Shown: positions 50,576 through 59,447 of the stretch, one piece after another
How the letters are laid out: each line of letters starts with the position of its first letter
Position numbering within the stretch: the first letter of the stretch is position 1
From: Marinobacter zhanjiangensis
Lineage (GTDB): Bacteria > Pseudomonadota > Gammaproteobacteria > Pseudomonadales > Oleiphilaceae
Assembly (NCBI RefSeq): GCF_014651935.1
Contig: NZ_BMXV01000001.1
Span: 620,001-684,000, forward strand
Length of the DNA: 64,000 bases
Reading direction: 5' to 3'
The notes under the pieces: generated by a model
What the model was told of the DNA's origin: nothing
The model's database searches: none
The model's input: only the letters and a program-made list of their open reading frames with translations
Program-made: the position numbers and the translations under genes

Positions 50576-51445
50576 ATGTCTGACGATACCTATACCCCCC
50601 CGAAAGTCTGGAAATGGGAACAGCAAGGCGGTGGCAAGTTCACCAGCATCAACCGCCCCATCGCAGGCCCCACCCATGACAAGGAGCTGCCGGTTGGCAA
50701 GCACCCGATACAGCTGTACTCCCTGGCTACGCCCAACGGCGCGAAGGTCAGCATCATGCTGGAGGAGTTGCTGGAGAAGGGCATCAAGGAAGCGGAATAC
50801 GACGCCTGGCTGGTCAAGATCATGGATGGCGACCAGTTCAGCAGTGGCTTTGTGAAAGTGAACCCCAACTCCAAGATTCCGGCCATGGTGGACCACAGCG
50901 TTGAACCTGCCCTGCGGCTGTTCGAATCCGGTTCCATGCTGCTGTACCTGGCCGAGAAATTCGGCGAGTTCCTGCCAAAGGACATTGCCGGCCGCACGGA
51001 AACCCTCAACTGGCTGTTCTGGCAGATGGGCAGCGCGCCCTTCCTGGGTGGCGGATTTGGTCACTTCTACGCCTACGCCCCGGAAAAGTTCCAGTATCCC
51101 ATCGACCGCTTTACCATGGAGGTCAAGCGCCAGCTCGACGTTCTGGATCGCCAGCTTGCCGACAACAAGTTTGTGGCAGGGGATGAGTACACCATCGCCG
51201 ATATGGCGATCTGGCCCTGGTACGGCCAGCTGGTGACCGGCACCATCTACGATGCCCAGGAGTTTATCCAGGCGCATACCTATACCAACGTCGCCCGTTG
51301 GAGTAAGGAACTGGAAGCCCGCCCGGGCCTGCAGCGCGGACGGATGGTCAACCGCGTATGGGGCGACCCGGCTGGCCAGCTTCCCGAGCGTCACGACGCC
51401 AGTGACTTTGAACTGAAGACCCAGGACAAGTTGGACGCCCAGTAA
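50576..51445 (+). CDS. yghU: YghU-type glutathione S-transferase
   Basis: This 289-residue protein matches the nu-class GST of E. coli YghU, a disulfide-bond reductase type. It has the family-specific N-terminal extension (YTPPKVWKWEQQGGGKFTSINRPIAGPTHDKELPVGKHPIQLYSLATPNGAKVSIMLEEL), a thioredoxin-like domain with NPNSKIPAMVD and ESGSMLLYLAEKF, and an all-helical C-terminal domain with FVAGDEYTIADMAIWPWYG. AAAGGA precedes the ATG. A strong hairpin follows. Confidence 0.95.
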   Translation: MSDDTYTPPKVWKWEQQGGGKFTSINRPIAGPTHDKELPVGKHPIQLYSLATPNGAKVSIMLEELLEKGIKEAEYDAWLVKIMDGDQFSSGFVKVNPNSKIPAMVDHSVEPALRLFESGSMLLYLAEKFGEFLPKDIAGRTETLNWLFWQMGSAPFLGGGFGHFYAYAPEKFQYPIDRFTMEVKRQLDVLDRQLADNKFVAGDEYTIADMAIWPWYGQLVTGTIYDAQEFIQAHTYTNVARWSKELEARPGLQRGRMVNRVWGDPAGQLPERHDASDFELKTQDKLDAQ

Positions 51446-51460
51446 CCAGTGTTTTCCTGC

Positions 51461-51490
51461 CGGGACGTTGCCAGCAAGGGCAACGTCCCG
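51461..51490 (+). terminator. hairpin after yghU
   Basis: A 12-bp perfect stem (CGGGACGTTGCC at 51461-51472 and its complement at 51479-51490) with a 6-nt loop follows the yghU stop by 16 nt. A T-run is lacking, but the stem is strong. Confidence 0.65.
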
Positions 51491-51708
51491 CTCTGACTGA
51501 ATCTTATCCTACCGTCCATGCTGACCGATTATTAATACACCCGATAATAGTGTTTTCCCGCCAGCTCGCTTAGTGTGCTTCACGGGCTGATCCTGCCAAA
51601 AGCCGATTATCTGTGAAGGTGTGGTCCCGGGCGACACCCGGAAAGGTTTCGGGTCCTCTGGCTTCCAGGTGTCATCTGGCAGCCCAATGAACTGGTAATG
51701 TCGGAGCA

Positions 51709-52428
51709 ATGCCCTTGTCGAGAAAGGCGTGGTTGATCTGGATACTGATCATCGTGGTTGTCGCGGCACTGGACTACATCCGCGCCTGGCAGTATGTGCC
51801 AGATGAATGGAGCCCGTGGGCCCCGGTGGCACTGGATCACCGGATGACCCCGGTGACCCGCTGGAAGCTCAATGGTCTACAGGACAACCAGCAACAGTGC
51901 ATCGACGTGCTGGCCACCGCACCGGATGCCTGGCTGGATCACCTGCCGCTGGAGGATTACACACCGGTGGAGAGCTGCCCGCTTAGCAACGTGGTGCGCG
52001 TCAGCCGCACCAGCGCAGAGCTCAGTACCACCTTTACCGCCACCTGCCCGCTGGTCGCCGCCTGGGTGATGTTTGAACAGCAGCAGCTGCAGCCCCTGGC
52101 CAGGGAACACCTGGGCAGCGAGGTGGTGCAGCTTGACCACTACGGCACCTTTGCCTGCCGTAATATCTACAACCGCGAGGATGCCCGGCGCAGCGAACAC
52201 GCCAGTGCCGCCGCATTCGACCTGGCAGGCTTTCACCTTGCCGATGGCCGTCGCATAACCGTACTGGAGGATTGGGACAACCAGGACGAGCCGGCCCGCC
52301 GACAGTTTCTGAGAGCGGTACACAGCGCCGCCTGTGACTATTTTGGTACCGTGCTGGGCCCCGATTACAACCAGCCCCACGAAAACCACTTCCACCTGGA
52401 TACCAGTGGGTTCGGTCTCTGTCGTTGA
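51709..52428 (+). CDS. extensin-like family protein, membrane-anchored
   Basis: This 239-residue protein has an N-terminal membrane anchor (AWLIWILIIVVVAALDYI). The rest matches the bacterial extensin-like C-terminal family: QQCIDVLATAPDAWLDHLPLEDY, STTFTATCPLVAAWVMFEQ, HYGTFACRNIYNREDARRSEHASAAAFDLAGFHLADG and NQPHENHFHLDTSGFGLCR. The SEHASAAAFD and HENHFHLD motifs resemble the His/Asp zinc site of D-Ala-D-Ala carboxypeptidase-type enzymes. A role in peptidoglycan processing is plausible but unproven. Confidence 0.85.
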   Translation: MPLSRKAWLIWILIIVVVAALDYIRAWQYVPDEWSPWAPVALDHRMTPVTRWKLNGLQDNQQQCIDVLATAPDAWLDHLPLEDYTPVESCPLSNVVRVSRTSAELSTTFTATCPLVAAWVMFEQQQLQPLAREHLGSEVVQLDHYGTFACRNIYNREDARRSEHASAAAFDLAGFHLADGRRITVLEDWDNQDEPARRQFLRAVHSAACDYFGTVLGPDYNQPHENHFHLDTSGFGLCR

Positions 52429-52453
52429 TCAGGATTGAGAACCTGACGGCACA

Positions 52454-52945
52454 CTAGTCACGGTAGATGGCCAACTCCCGCCGGCTTCGTTTGACGTTGG
52501 GATCGGCTACGGATTCGGTCGCCTCGATCCAGGCAATGTAGTCGGAGGGCAGGTCGTTTTCCCGGGCACCGGCGACCACGTGGTGCTTGTACCAGTGGTA
52601 GGGTTTCAGGGTGCTTGTCAGGCGGGTGGCATAGTACATCCAGGCCTGCGCGTGCCCCCAGGGCGTTTCCAGTTCCACCATCTTTTGCTCATAGCCAAAG
52701 CCCAGGGCCTCGTGCCGGTCCAGATCAGGCTTTTCGCCATCGTCGATCTCGTAGATCACGCCAATCACCTGATCCCGGGGGCTGTCGGTTTCCTCGGCAT
52801 CGCACTTGGCGGAGCCGTCACCCGCCTTCTTGTGGAAGCGCAGCCGGTGCCTGGCAAGAGTGGCGACGGCCACGAACCGGGCCGACGGTACCCGGGCCTG
52901 AAGCCTTGCCCGAGACATGTTGGAGCCGTAGGTGAAGCAGAGCAT
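52454..52945 (-). CDS. gamma-glutamylcyclotransferase family protein
   Basis: This 163-residue protein opens with MLCFTYGSNMSRARLQARVPSA, the YGSN motif of the cyclotransferase fold, and contains GVIYEIDDGEKPDLDRHEALGFGYEQKMVEL with the catalytic-type Glu of the family. Members cyclise gamma-glutamyl amines to 5-oxoproline or act on related compounds; the substrate here is not evident. It is probably co-transcribed with the SGNH hydrolase upstream, 19 nt away. Confidence 0.88.
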   Translation of the reverse strand: MLCFTYGSNMSRARLQARVPSARFVAVATLARHRLRFHKKAGDGSAKCDAEETDSPRDQVIGVIYEIDDGEKPDLDRHEALGFGYEQKMVELETPWGHAQAWMYYATRLTSTLKPYHWYKHHVVAGARENDLPSDYIAWIEATESVADPNVKRSRRELAIYRD

Positions 52946-52964
52946 GGGGGCTCCTGAGCGGAAT

Positions 52965-53684
52965 TCAGTCGATCTGATGTCTGATGGATTCGGCCATCAA
53001 TTTATAGCCGGTTTCGCCTGGATGGTATCCATCTTCTGCCAGCAAGGAGGCGTCCGTGACCGTCCTGTAGCGTAGGTGGATAAAGTCGTCCGGTTTACTT
53101 CGGGCCAGTTTCCTGTAGACGTCATCCAGCTGTCGGGCCCGCCAGCCCATCATTTGCCGCAGCGGTTCGGGCAGAGCGGTAAACAGGTGCATGGGTGGTA
53201 CGCTGAGCAGGTGGATTGGGGTTGGATAACGGTCTTTCAGGATTTCTCTCAATATCAGAAGCTGCTGGCGAAAGCGGTGGCGTGGCGTGAAATTGGTGGT
53301 GTCGTTGACGCCCATGCTGAGCAGGACCAGGTCAGCGTCTGGAAGGGAGTCCAGCGGCAGCTTGTCGTTCAGTTCAGCGAGCAGTTCAGCGAGGGTGGCA
53401 CCGTTGATGCCGAAGGTATGCCAGGCAACGGTCTGACCACTTTGCTTGTGCAACAGCCGGGCGAGCTGGCTGGCCAGGCCCTGGTCATGGCGTTGCACAC
53501 CAACACCGGCGGCGGTGGACTCACCGATGACCAGTATCCGCCGATCCGGAATGCCCTCACCATACTCCCCGAAAGGATCGCCACCGGCCTCAGGAAGGCG
53601 GATGGTGGTCCGGCGGGCTCGCCGCCCCTGGTGGATCAGCAATGGTGACAGACCAGCGGTGGCCAGCCAGAAGGGTAAGTGCAT
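52965..53684 (-). CDS. SGNH/GDSL hydrolase
   Basis: This 239-residue protein begins with a hydrophobic N-terminus (LPFWLATAGLSPLLIHQGRRARRT) that may be a membrane anchor. Block I RILVIGESTAAGVGV supplies the Ser nucleophile (GES in place of GDS), TFGINGATLAELL block II, LVLLSMGVNDTTN block III, and DGYHPGETGYKLMAESI block V with the Asp/His pair. Substrate may be an ester or acyl group in the envelope. The neighbouring cyclotransferase follows on the same strand. Confidence 0.88.
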   Translation of the reverse strand: MHLPFWLATAGLSPLLIHQGRRARRTTIRLPEAGGDPFGEYGEGIPDRRILVIGESTAAGVGVQRHDQGLASQLARLLHKQSGQTVAWHTFGINGATLAELLAELNDKLPLDSLPDADLVLLSMGVNDTTNFTPRHRFRQQLLILREILKDRYPTPIHLLSVPPMHLFTALPEPLRQMMGWRARQLDDVYRKLARSKPDDFIHLRYRTVTDASLLAEDGYHPGETGYKLMAESIRHQID

Positions 53685-54077
53685 GGGGTAATCCCGTAGA
53701 CCTGGTTGATGGGATGTCTATCGGAGAATGCTATTGCTGCGGCTATAGTTCAAGTGGTGTCGAGGCGCCCGCAGGGCAAAGAATGAGAGTTGGGGCAGCA
53801 GTAGGTCCGGGATCAGATCAGAGGGATTCTGGACAAACGGGACCATAAGCATTGAATAATCGATCCATTGTCGGGTGCCGGGGGCTTGTGTCCGTTGTCG
53901 CCTGAGCGGAGTTAAGAGGAAACCGGGGGCTTCAGCTAAGAATGCGGTAGCTGTATCCGACATCCAGCCGTAATCGATAAGTTCTTTATGGAAAGATAAT
54001 TCGTAATGAGTGGTTTATCCTTGTCGCAAAACATGCCCGGTCCGCCGGGTGAAGCGCGATAATTCAGGAGCCCCCTT
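53685..54077. other. gene-free interval upstream of the crotonase gene
   Basis: These 393 nt contain only short readings without ribosome sites or recognisable sequence. AT-rich stretches between about 53975 and 54020 may hold the promoter of the enoyl-CoA hydratase gene. GCCCGGTCCGCCGGGT near 54034-54049 could form a small hairpin. I see no repeat or RNA gene. Confidence 0.5.
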
Positions 54078-54881
54078 ATGACCAATGTCCCCCAGCTTAC
54101 CGATGCCCTGCTTACCCTGGAAAACCGGGTAGCGGTACTGACCCTGAACCGACACGACCTTCGCAACGCCCTGACCGGCTCCAGCCTGATCGACGATATT
54201 GTCACCACTGCTGACTGGGTCAATCACTGTGATGACGTCTCCGTGCTGGTGATCACCGGCGCCGGTTCCGCATTCAGTGCCGGCGGTAACATACGTGACA
54301 TGGCGGAGCGGGGCGGCGATTTTGCCGGTGACGTGGCCGAGTGCGCGGACCGCTACCGCAAAGGTATCCAGCGTATCCCCCTGGCGCTGCAGGACGTGGA
54401 AGTGCCCATTATTGCGGCGGTCAACGGCCCGGCCATCGGTGCCGGCTTTGATCTGGCCAATATGGCGGACATTCGCATTGCGTCCGAGAAGGCGAAGTTC
54501 GGCGAGACCTTCCTCAACCTGGGCATCATCCCCGGCGACGGCGGCGCCTGGTTCATGCAGCGCCTGATCGGCTACCAGAGGGCTTTCGAGATGACCCTGA
54601 GTGGTCGCGTGGTGGAAGCCGGCGAGGCTAAAGAACTGGGTATCGTGATGGAGGTGGTGCCGGCGGACGAACTGCTGCCTAACACCATGAAGCTGGCCAC
54701 CCGCATCGCCAGCCAGCCGCCGAAGGCCACCCGCCTCACCAAGCGCCTGATGAAGATGGCCCAGCGTATGGAGCTGAAGGACTTCCTCGATGTGTGCGCG
54801 GTATTCCAGGGCATGTGCCATAACGAGCCGGAGCACCTGGAGGCGGTCAACCGGATGCTGGAGTCCATGGCCAGGAAGTGA
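54078..54881 (+). CDS. enoyl-CoA hydratase/isomerase family protein
   Basis: This 267-residue crotonase-fold enzyme shows the oxyanion-hole stretches ITGAGSAFSAGGNIRDM and PIIAAVNGPAIGAGFDLANMADIRIASEKAKFGETFLNLGIIPGDGGAWFMQRLIG, with both Glu/Asp-type catalytic positions available (FGETFLNLGIIPGDGG). It likely acts in fatty-acid or related acyl-CoA breakdown. AGGAG precedes the ATG at 54078. A thioesterase-like gene follows 64 nt downstream and may belong to the same unit. Confidence 0.92.
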   Translation: MTNVPQLTDALLTLENRVAVLTLNRHDLRNALTGSSLIDDIVTTADWVNHCDDVSVLVITGAGSAFSAGGNIRDMAERGGDFAGDVAECADRYRKGIQRIPLALQDVEVPIIAAVNGPAIGAGFDLANMADIRIASEKAKFGETFLNLGIIPGDGGAWFMQRLIGYQRAFEMTLSGRVVEAGEAKELGIVMEVVPADELLPNTMKLATRIASQPPKATRLTKRLMKMAQRMELKDFLDVCAVFQGMCHNEPEHLEAVNRMLESMARK

Positions 54882-54945
54882 AGGTGATTGGGTGACAACT
54901 GGTAATCTGTGGCTTCCCGACTTCCGATAAAAACAAGGACAGCTC

Positions 54946-55758
54946 ATGAATGATGCACTCTTCCAGCGAGATGGCGCTTTGTATGTGCCCACGCCCGCGT
55001 GCGGTGGCCCCTGGAGCCCCCGGCAACTGCACGGCGGGCCAGTAGTGGGGCTAATGGCCCACGCCGTGGAGCAGGCGTCGGACAACGCTGGCCTGCACCT
55101 GGCGAGGCTCACCGTGGATCTGCTGCGACCAGTCCCCAGCTCACCGTTGAGCGTGACCACCCGACTGGTACGTGGCGGTAAGCGGCTCCAGGTTCTTGAG
55201 GCTTCGTTGTTCGCTGAGGAAACCGAAGTTGCCCGGGCAAGTGCCCTTTTCCTTGAGAACAGACCGGTAACGGTACCGGAGCATGGCCGCTTCCCGGCAA
55301 TCGGGCTCGAGCCGCCCTCCTGGCCGGTGGAAGCAAGTATTGCCGAGGCTGGCGGCTGGCAGAGCCGGTACACCCCGGTGGGTCTGCACACCACGGCCAA
55401 AGCCGTGGTTATTGAGGGCGTCGATGGCGGCGGGAAGGGGATTGCCTGGCTGAAACTGCCACTGCCGCTGGTTCAGGGGGTGAAGACGAGCCCTGCGGTT
55501 ACGGCGGCCACGCTCTGTGATTTTGGTAATGGTGTGGGTCAACTCAACCTGTCCGACGACCTGGGCTGTATCAACACGGATGTCAGCCTCTACCTCCACC
55601 GGAGTCCGGTTGGCGAGTGGCTGGGGCTGGATGCCCACAGCCATATGCAGGATACCGGGGTTGGTCTGGTGGAGACCACACTGTTCGACAGCCAGGGACC
55701 CGTGGGTAAAATCCTGCAGTCTGTCATTACCATGAGGGCGCCAGGGGCGGAGGGGTAA
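54946..55758 (+). CDS. acyl-CoA thioesterase (TesB-like double hotdog)
   Basis: This 270-residue protein has two hotdog-like halves. The first contains SPRQLHGGPVVGLMAHAVEQ and ARLTVDLLRPVPSSPLSVTTRLVRGGKRLQVLEASLF, the second INTDVSLYLHRSPVGEWLGLDAHSHMQDTGVGLVETTLFDSQGPVGKILQSV, matching the thioesterase family of acyl-CoA hydrolases. Proximity to the enoyl-CoA hydratase supports a role in acyl-CoA metabolism. AAGGA precedes the ATG. Confidence 0.87.
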   Translation: MNDALFQRDGALYVPTPACGGPWSPRQLHGGPVVGLMAHAVEQASDNAGLHLARLTVDLLRPVPSSPLSVTTRLVRGGKRLQVLEASLFAEETEVARASALFLENRPVTVPEHGRFPAIGLEPPSWPVEASIAEAGGWQSRYTPVGLHTTAKAVVIEGVDGGGKGIAWLKLPLPLVQGVKTSPAVTAATLCDFGNGVGQLNLSDDLGCINTDVSLYLHRSPVGEWLGLDAHSHMQDTGVGLVETTLFDSQGPVGKILQSVITMRAPGAEG

Positions 55759-55773
55759 GCTCTGCCTTCCTGA

Positions 55774-56520
55774 TCACAACACAGCGGATGCCATCATCAA
55801 AGTACCCCCGGCGACCAGAGGAATGCCACTGATATACCGCAATCGCCGGGACAGGGCCAGGGGCAGCAGCTTCTCGGCCAGGAAGAAGACGGCCAGGGCC
55901 GCCATCCATGCCAGGCTCATCACACCACCTACAAACATCAGCAGCATCAGCGCCCAGCAGCACCCGGTGCAAAAGGCGCCCAGACGCATGCCCATCACCA
56001 GGGTGCCGGTGGCACCCTCGCGCCATTCGGTCATGATGAACCCGATGGGCGAACGGCACTGGTCCAGGCAGGCCTGTTTCAGCGGGCTGAACTGGAAGGC
56101 TCCGGCCAGCACCAGCAAGGCCCCACCGGGCAATAAGCCGACGTGCCCCATACCGGAGCTCAGTAACTGGCTCTGATACAGTGCCCATTGAGCTATGGCC
56201 GCTGCCACCGCGAAGCCGGTCCATACCAGCAGATAGCCTGAGGTGAAAAGCCAGGCCGGTGCGGTGGCTTTACCCCTGCCCGATCGGGACTGACGGATCC
56301 GGGAATAGGTCAGTATCATCGGGCTGGCGCTGGGCAGCATCATGGCCACCATCATCACGCTCCACATCGCAGCGTTAACGGCGATGGCGCCGCTGGCTCC
56401 CCCGAGGGCAAGATGCGGTGGATGGACCAGGTACCACCATGCCAGCAGGGTCAGCAGTGAGAGGGCAGCCAGCAGGCTTGCCCTTTCCAGCTGGCGCATT
56501 CGCGACAGGGTCATCTCCAT
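55774..56520 (-). CDS. DUF2182 membrane protein (predicted metal-binding)
   Basis: This 248-residue protein has six or so helices and matches DUF2182 (COG5486), described as predicted metal-binding integral membrane proteins. Characteristic sequence includes MWSVMMVAMMLPSASPMILTYSRI, FQFSPLKQACLDQCRSPIGFIMTEWREG and GMRLGAFCTGCCWALMLLMFVGGVMSLAWMA, with Cys and Met clusters. The ATG at 56520 has GGGAG upstream and lies 13 nt after the DUF1326 stop, so both are likely one operon. No function is established. Confidence 0.87.
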   Translation of the reverse strand: MEMTLSRMRQLERASLLAALSLLTLLAWWYLVHPPHLALGGASGAIAVNAAMWSVMMVAMMLPSASPMILTYSRIRQSRSGRGKATAPAWLFTSGYLLVWTGFAVAAAIAQWALYQSQLLSSGMGHVGLLPGGALLVLAGAFQFSPLKQACLDQCRSPIGFIMTEWREGATGTLVMGMRLGAFCTGCCWALMLLMFVGGVMSLAWMAALAVFFLAEKLLPLALSRRLRYISGIPLVAGGTLMMASAVL

Positions 56521-56533
56521 GGTCGTGTCTCCC

Positions 56534-57139
56534 TCAGGGTCCGGCATAAGCGAACGGGGAGTAAAAAGCGGTACGCCCACTGTGTTCGATATTGATATCG
56601 TGGGATTGGTGCCGCAGGGAACGGGATTCCGCCACGACCAGCGTCTCGCCCGGCGCCACGGCAAACGGGTGGTTGCGGATCGTGACTTCGTTATCCTCCT
56701 GGCCTTCCACAGCGGCGACATCCGCCCCGGACTGCTCCCCTACCTTCAGGTGCCGTCGGCCTGGCTCGCTGACGAAGTCCAGAGGTAGCCGTTCGATACC
56801 TTTCACTTCGCCGATAAACGATGCCAGCAGTTCCGGATGACCGCCGGCCTGGCCGCCGAATATGGCACCCAGGGCCTCCTGCTGTCGTTCATCCGCGCGT
56901 TGGTCAAGATAGAGCACCACGCTCCAGTTGCCCTCGTGCATAGCGCCGGGGGAGTAAATTGCCAGGGCCACATTCAGACCGTCCAGCTGAATGTCATCAT
57001 AGCGACCGGTGGATATATGCCACCCGACCAGGTCTGTGCAATCACCCTCCGTCGGGTCACCGGTATATATGCAGGGGCAGGCCCCCCGGCATGTGCAACT
57101 TTCCAGATACTCACCGTCGATTTTCCATTGGGTTGTCAT
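56534..57139 (-). CDS. DUF1326 cysteine-rich protein
   Basis: This 201-residue protein matches DUF1326. It opens with WKIDGEYLESCTCRGACPCIYTGDPTEGDCTDLVGWHI, a CTC...CPC...C arrangement suited to metal or thiol chemistry. It continues with NVALAIYSPGAMHEGNWSVVLYLDQRADERQQEALGAIFGGQAGG. No signal peptide is present. It precedes the DUF2182 gene and is divergent from a large regulator, so the three genes probably form one system with the exported protein at 59448. Confidence 0.87.
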   Translation of the reverse strand: MTTQWKIDGEYLESCTCRGACPCIYTGDPTEGDCTDLVGWHISTGRYDDIQLDGLNVALAIYSPGAMHEGNWSVVLYLDQRADERQQEALGAIFGGQAGGHPELLASFIGEVKGIERLPLDFVSEPGRRHLKVGEQSGADVAAVEGQEDNEVTIRNHPFAVAPGETLVVAESRSLRHQSHDINIEHSGRTAFYSPFAYAGP

Positions 57140-57323
57140 GGTGTGGCTCCCAGCTGTAATGACTTTGTGTCTTCACTGTCTTTATAAAAGCCATGCCGTC
57201 AGCGGGCGTGATGGTCGGATGAGAATGTCGTGAGAATTGCAGCAACCGCCATGGACTCGGCATTGACAAGGGCTGCAGAGCCGGCAATGGGGGATTATCC
57301 TGTCAGACAGGGAGGGACTCTTC

Positions 57324-59276
57324 ATGGCACAAAGGATATCCGACCTGATGGCCAGTCAGGCGCAGCAGGCCTTTATAGGCCGTTGCGCGGAAATGGAGTT
57401 ACTGCGGACCATGCTGTCGGCACAAGGTCCCCGGGTAGCCCACGTGCACGGGATTGCCGGTATCGGCAAGACCGCGCTCCTGGAGCGGTTTGCCACCGAG
57501 GCCCGCGGCTCAGGAGCGACGGTCATTCAGCTGGACTGTCGTGGTATCGAGCCTACCGAGTCCGGGTTGCTCAAGGCGTTGGGTGACGCCATTGGGCGGG
57601 TGCCAACGGATGCCATGGCCCTGGCGGACCGCCTCGGGGGGCTGGGGGAGACCGTTGTTATCACGTTCGATACCTTCGAGGTGTTCCGTCTGCTGGACAG
57701 CTTTCTACGGCAGGTCTTTGTGCCGTCATTGCCTGACAACGTGCGGGTGGTTTTCCTGGGGCGTGAACCGCCAGGCGCACCGTGGCTGGCCATGCCCGGC
57801 TGGGGAAGTCTGCTGCTGTCGGTGCCCATGTCGCCCCTCAGCACTGACGAGGCCGCGGAGCTGCTGGTCCGCCTTGGCAGTGAACCGGAAGTGGCGCAAC
57901 GTATCGCGCGCCTGACCCATGGCCATCCACTGGCACTGAGGCTGGCGGCCGAGGCGGTTCGGGAGCAGCCCGAGGGGCCCCTGTTGCGGGACAGTTCCCT
58001 GCTCCATGTGCTGGACGAACTGACCCGGACCTTCCTGGCCGATGTCGGTGACCCGGTGACCCGTCGGGTTCTGGAAGGCGTTGCCCTGACCCGCAGGGCC
58101 ACCGTCTCCCTGTTACGAGTGCTGTTTCCGGATCTGGCACCTCAGGACGCCTATCAACGCCTTCGTTCGCTGCCGTTTGTGGATGTGGCCGAGGACGGTT
58201 TGATCGTCCACGATGCCGTACGCGATCCCATCGCGCGTTCACTCCATGCCAGCGATCCCAGCCGGCATCTGGAATACCGGCGCACCGCCTGGCGGCAGCT
58301 GACCTCCGAAGCCGAGACCGCCGGCAGCACCGACCTTTGGCGCTACACGGCGGACATGCTGTATCTGATCGAAAACCCGGTCGTGCGGGAGGCATTCTTT
58401 CCCTCTGATACCGCAGAGTACACCGTGGAGCTGGCCAGGCCGGAGGATCATTCGGCACTCATGGACATTACCCGCGCCCATGAGGGCGACACCACCGCTG
58501 GCGCCATAAAGCGTTGGCTTCAGCGCCTGCCGCAGTGTTTTTCAGTGGTTCGGGATCAGCACGGTGAGGTTGCCGGATTCTGTTGCAAGCTGCGTTCGGA
58601 TCAGGTCGAACCGGCCTGGCTGTTGGAAGACCCGATCACCGAACAATGGTTCGAGCACCTCAGGCACCGGCCCATGCCCCGGGGGGAGATTGCCCTGTTT
58701 TGCCGGCGCTGGCTGAGCCGGGAGGAGGGCGAGTTACCCAGTGCACCGCAGGCGGCGGCGTGGATCGATCTCAAGCGAACCTATATGGAGCTGCGCCCCC
58801 GGCTTCGCCGTGTCTACCTGACGGTCCGGGACCTGCCCGCCTATCAGTCGGTCGCCCTGCGATTGGGATTCGAGGTACTGGAGGATCACCAGGCGACCAT
58901 GGATGGCCTGGTGTACCACAGCGCTGTTCTGGATTTCGGGCCATCGTCGGTGGATGGGTGGCTGGCGGATCTTGCCGCCGCCGAACTGGGCGTTGAGCGC
59001 CCACGTCAGTTGCTGGACACCGAAGCCCGGGAGTTGGTCCTGGACGAGGGCCGCGTGGCGCTGACGCCACTGGAGTTCGGTGTCATGCATCACCTTGAAT
59101 TGCGCCAGGGCAAGGCGGTCTCCCGCAGCGACCTGCTGCGGGACGTGTGGGGCACCACCTACGAAGGCGGCAGCAACGTGGTCGATGCCGTGGTTCGTAC
59201 CCTCCGTCGCAAGCTGGGACCCCAGGCCCGCCGTATCGAGACGGTGACCGGGGTCGGGTACCGGTTGAAATCCTAG
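57324..59276 (+). CDS. STAND NTPase / acetyltransferase-like / OmpR-type winged-helix fusion regulator
   Basis: This 650-residue protein has three modules. Residues about 18-340 form a STAND-type NTPase with Walker A GIAGIGKT (43-50), Walker B-like VVITFDTFE, RVVFLGREPP and the GHPLAL motif of the GxP position, then a winged-helix-like part. Residues about 365-545 look like a GNAT acetyltransferase fold ending in YQSVALRLGFEVLE. Residues about 555-650 are an OmpR/PhoB-type DNA-binding domain (TPLEFGVMHHLELRQGKAVSRSDLLRDVWG, VVDAVVRTLRRKLG, IETVTGVGYRLKS). GGGAGG lies 7 nt before the ATG. It is divergent from DUF1326-DUF2182 and is the likely regulator of that unit. Confidence 0.85.
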   Translation: MAQRISDLMASQAQQAFIGRCAEMELLRTMLSAQGPRVAHVHGIAGIGKTALLERFATEARGSGATVIQLDCRGIEPTESGLLKALGDAIGRVPTDAMALADRLGGLGETVVITFDTFEVFRLLDSFLRQVFVPSLPDNVRVVFLGREPPGAPWLAMPGWGSLLLSVPMSPLSTDEAAELLVRLGSEPEVAQRIARLTHGHPLALRLAAEAVREQPEGPLLRDSSLLHVLDELTRTFLADVGDPVTRRVLEGVALTRRATVSLLRVLFPDLAPQDAYQRLRSLPFVDVAEDGLIVHDAVRDPIARSLHASDPSRHLEYRRTAWRQLTSEAETAGSTDLWRYTADMLYLIENPVVREAFFPSDTAEYTVELARPEDHSALMDITRAHEGDTTAGAIKRWLQRLPQCFSVVRDQHGEVAGFCCKLRSDQVEPAWLLEDPITEQWFEHLRHRPMPRGEIALFCRRWLSREEGELPSAPQAAAWIDLKRTYMELRPRLRRVYLTVRDLPAYQSVALRLGFEVLEDHQATMDGLVYHSAVLDFGPSSVDGWLADLAAAELGVERPRQLLDTEARELVLDEGRVALTPLEFGVMHHLELRQGKAVSRSDLLRDVWGTTYEGGSNVVDAVVRTLRRKLGPQARRIETVTGVGYRLKS

Positions 59277-59447
59277 TTCCGTCAGAGAGCTATCTGCCCT
59301 GCCTGCAATCCTCACGATGTTTTCATCGAATCATCACTCCTGTCAGCTGCCACCCGGTTAAAACAGAACCTGAGCCGGGGATGAACCGGCGGAAGGGTAT
59401 GCCAATCGAGGGCTACCCCGTGGAAAAGCTGGAAAAGGAGAGTCGTC

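Noticed and set aside
53718..53963. An 81-codon reading on the minus strand in the interval before the crotonase gene
   Set aside because: It has no ribosome site, no recognisable sequence and untypical composition.
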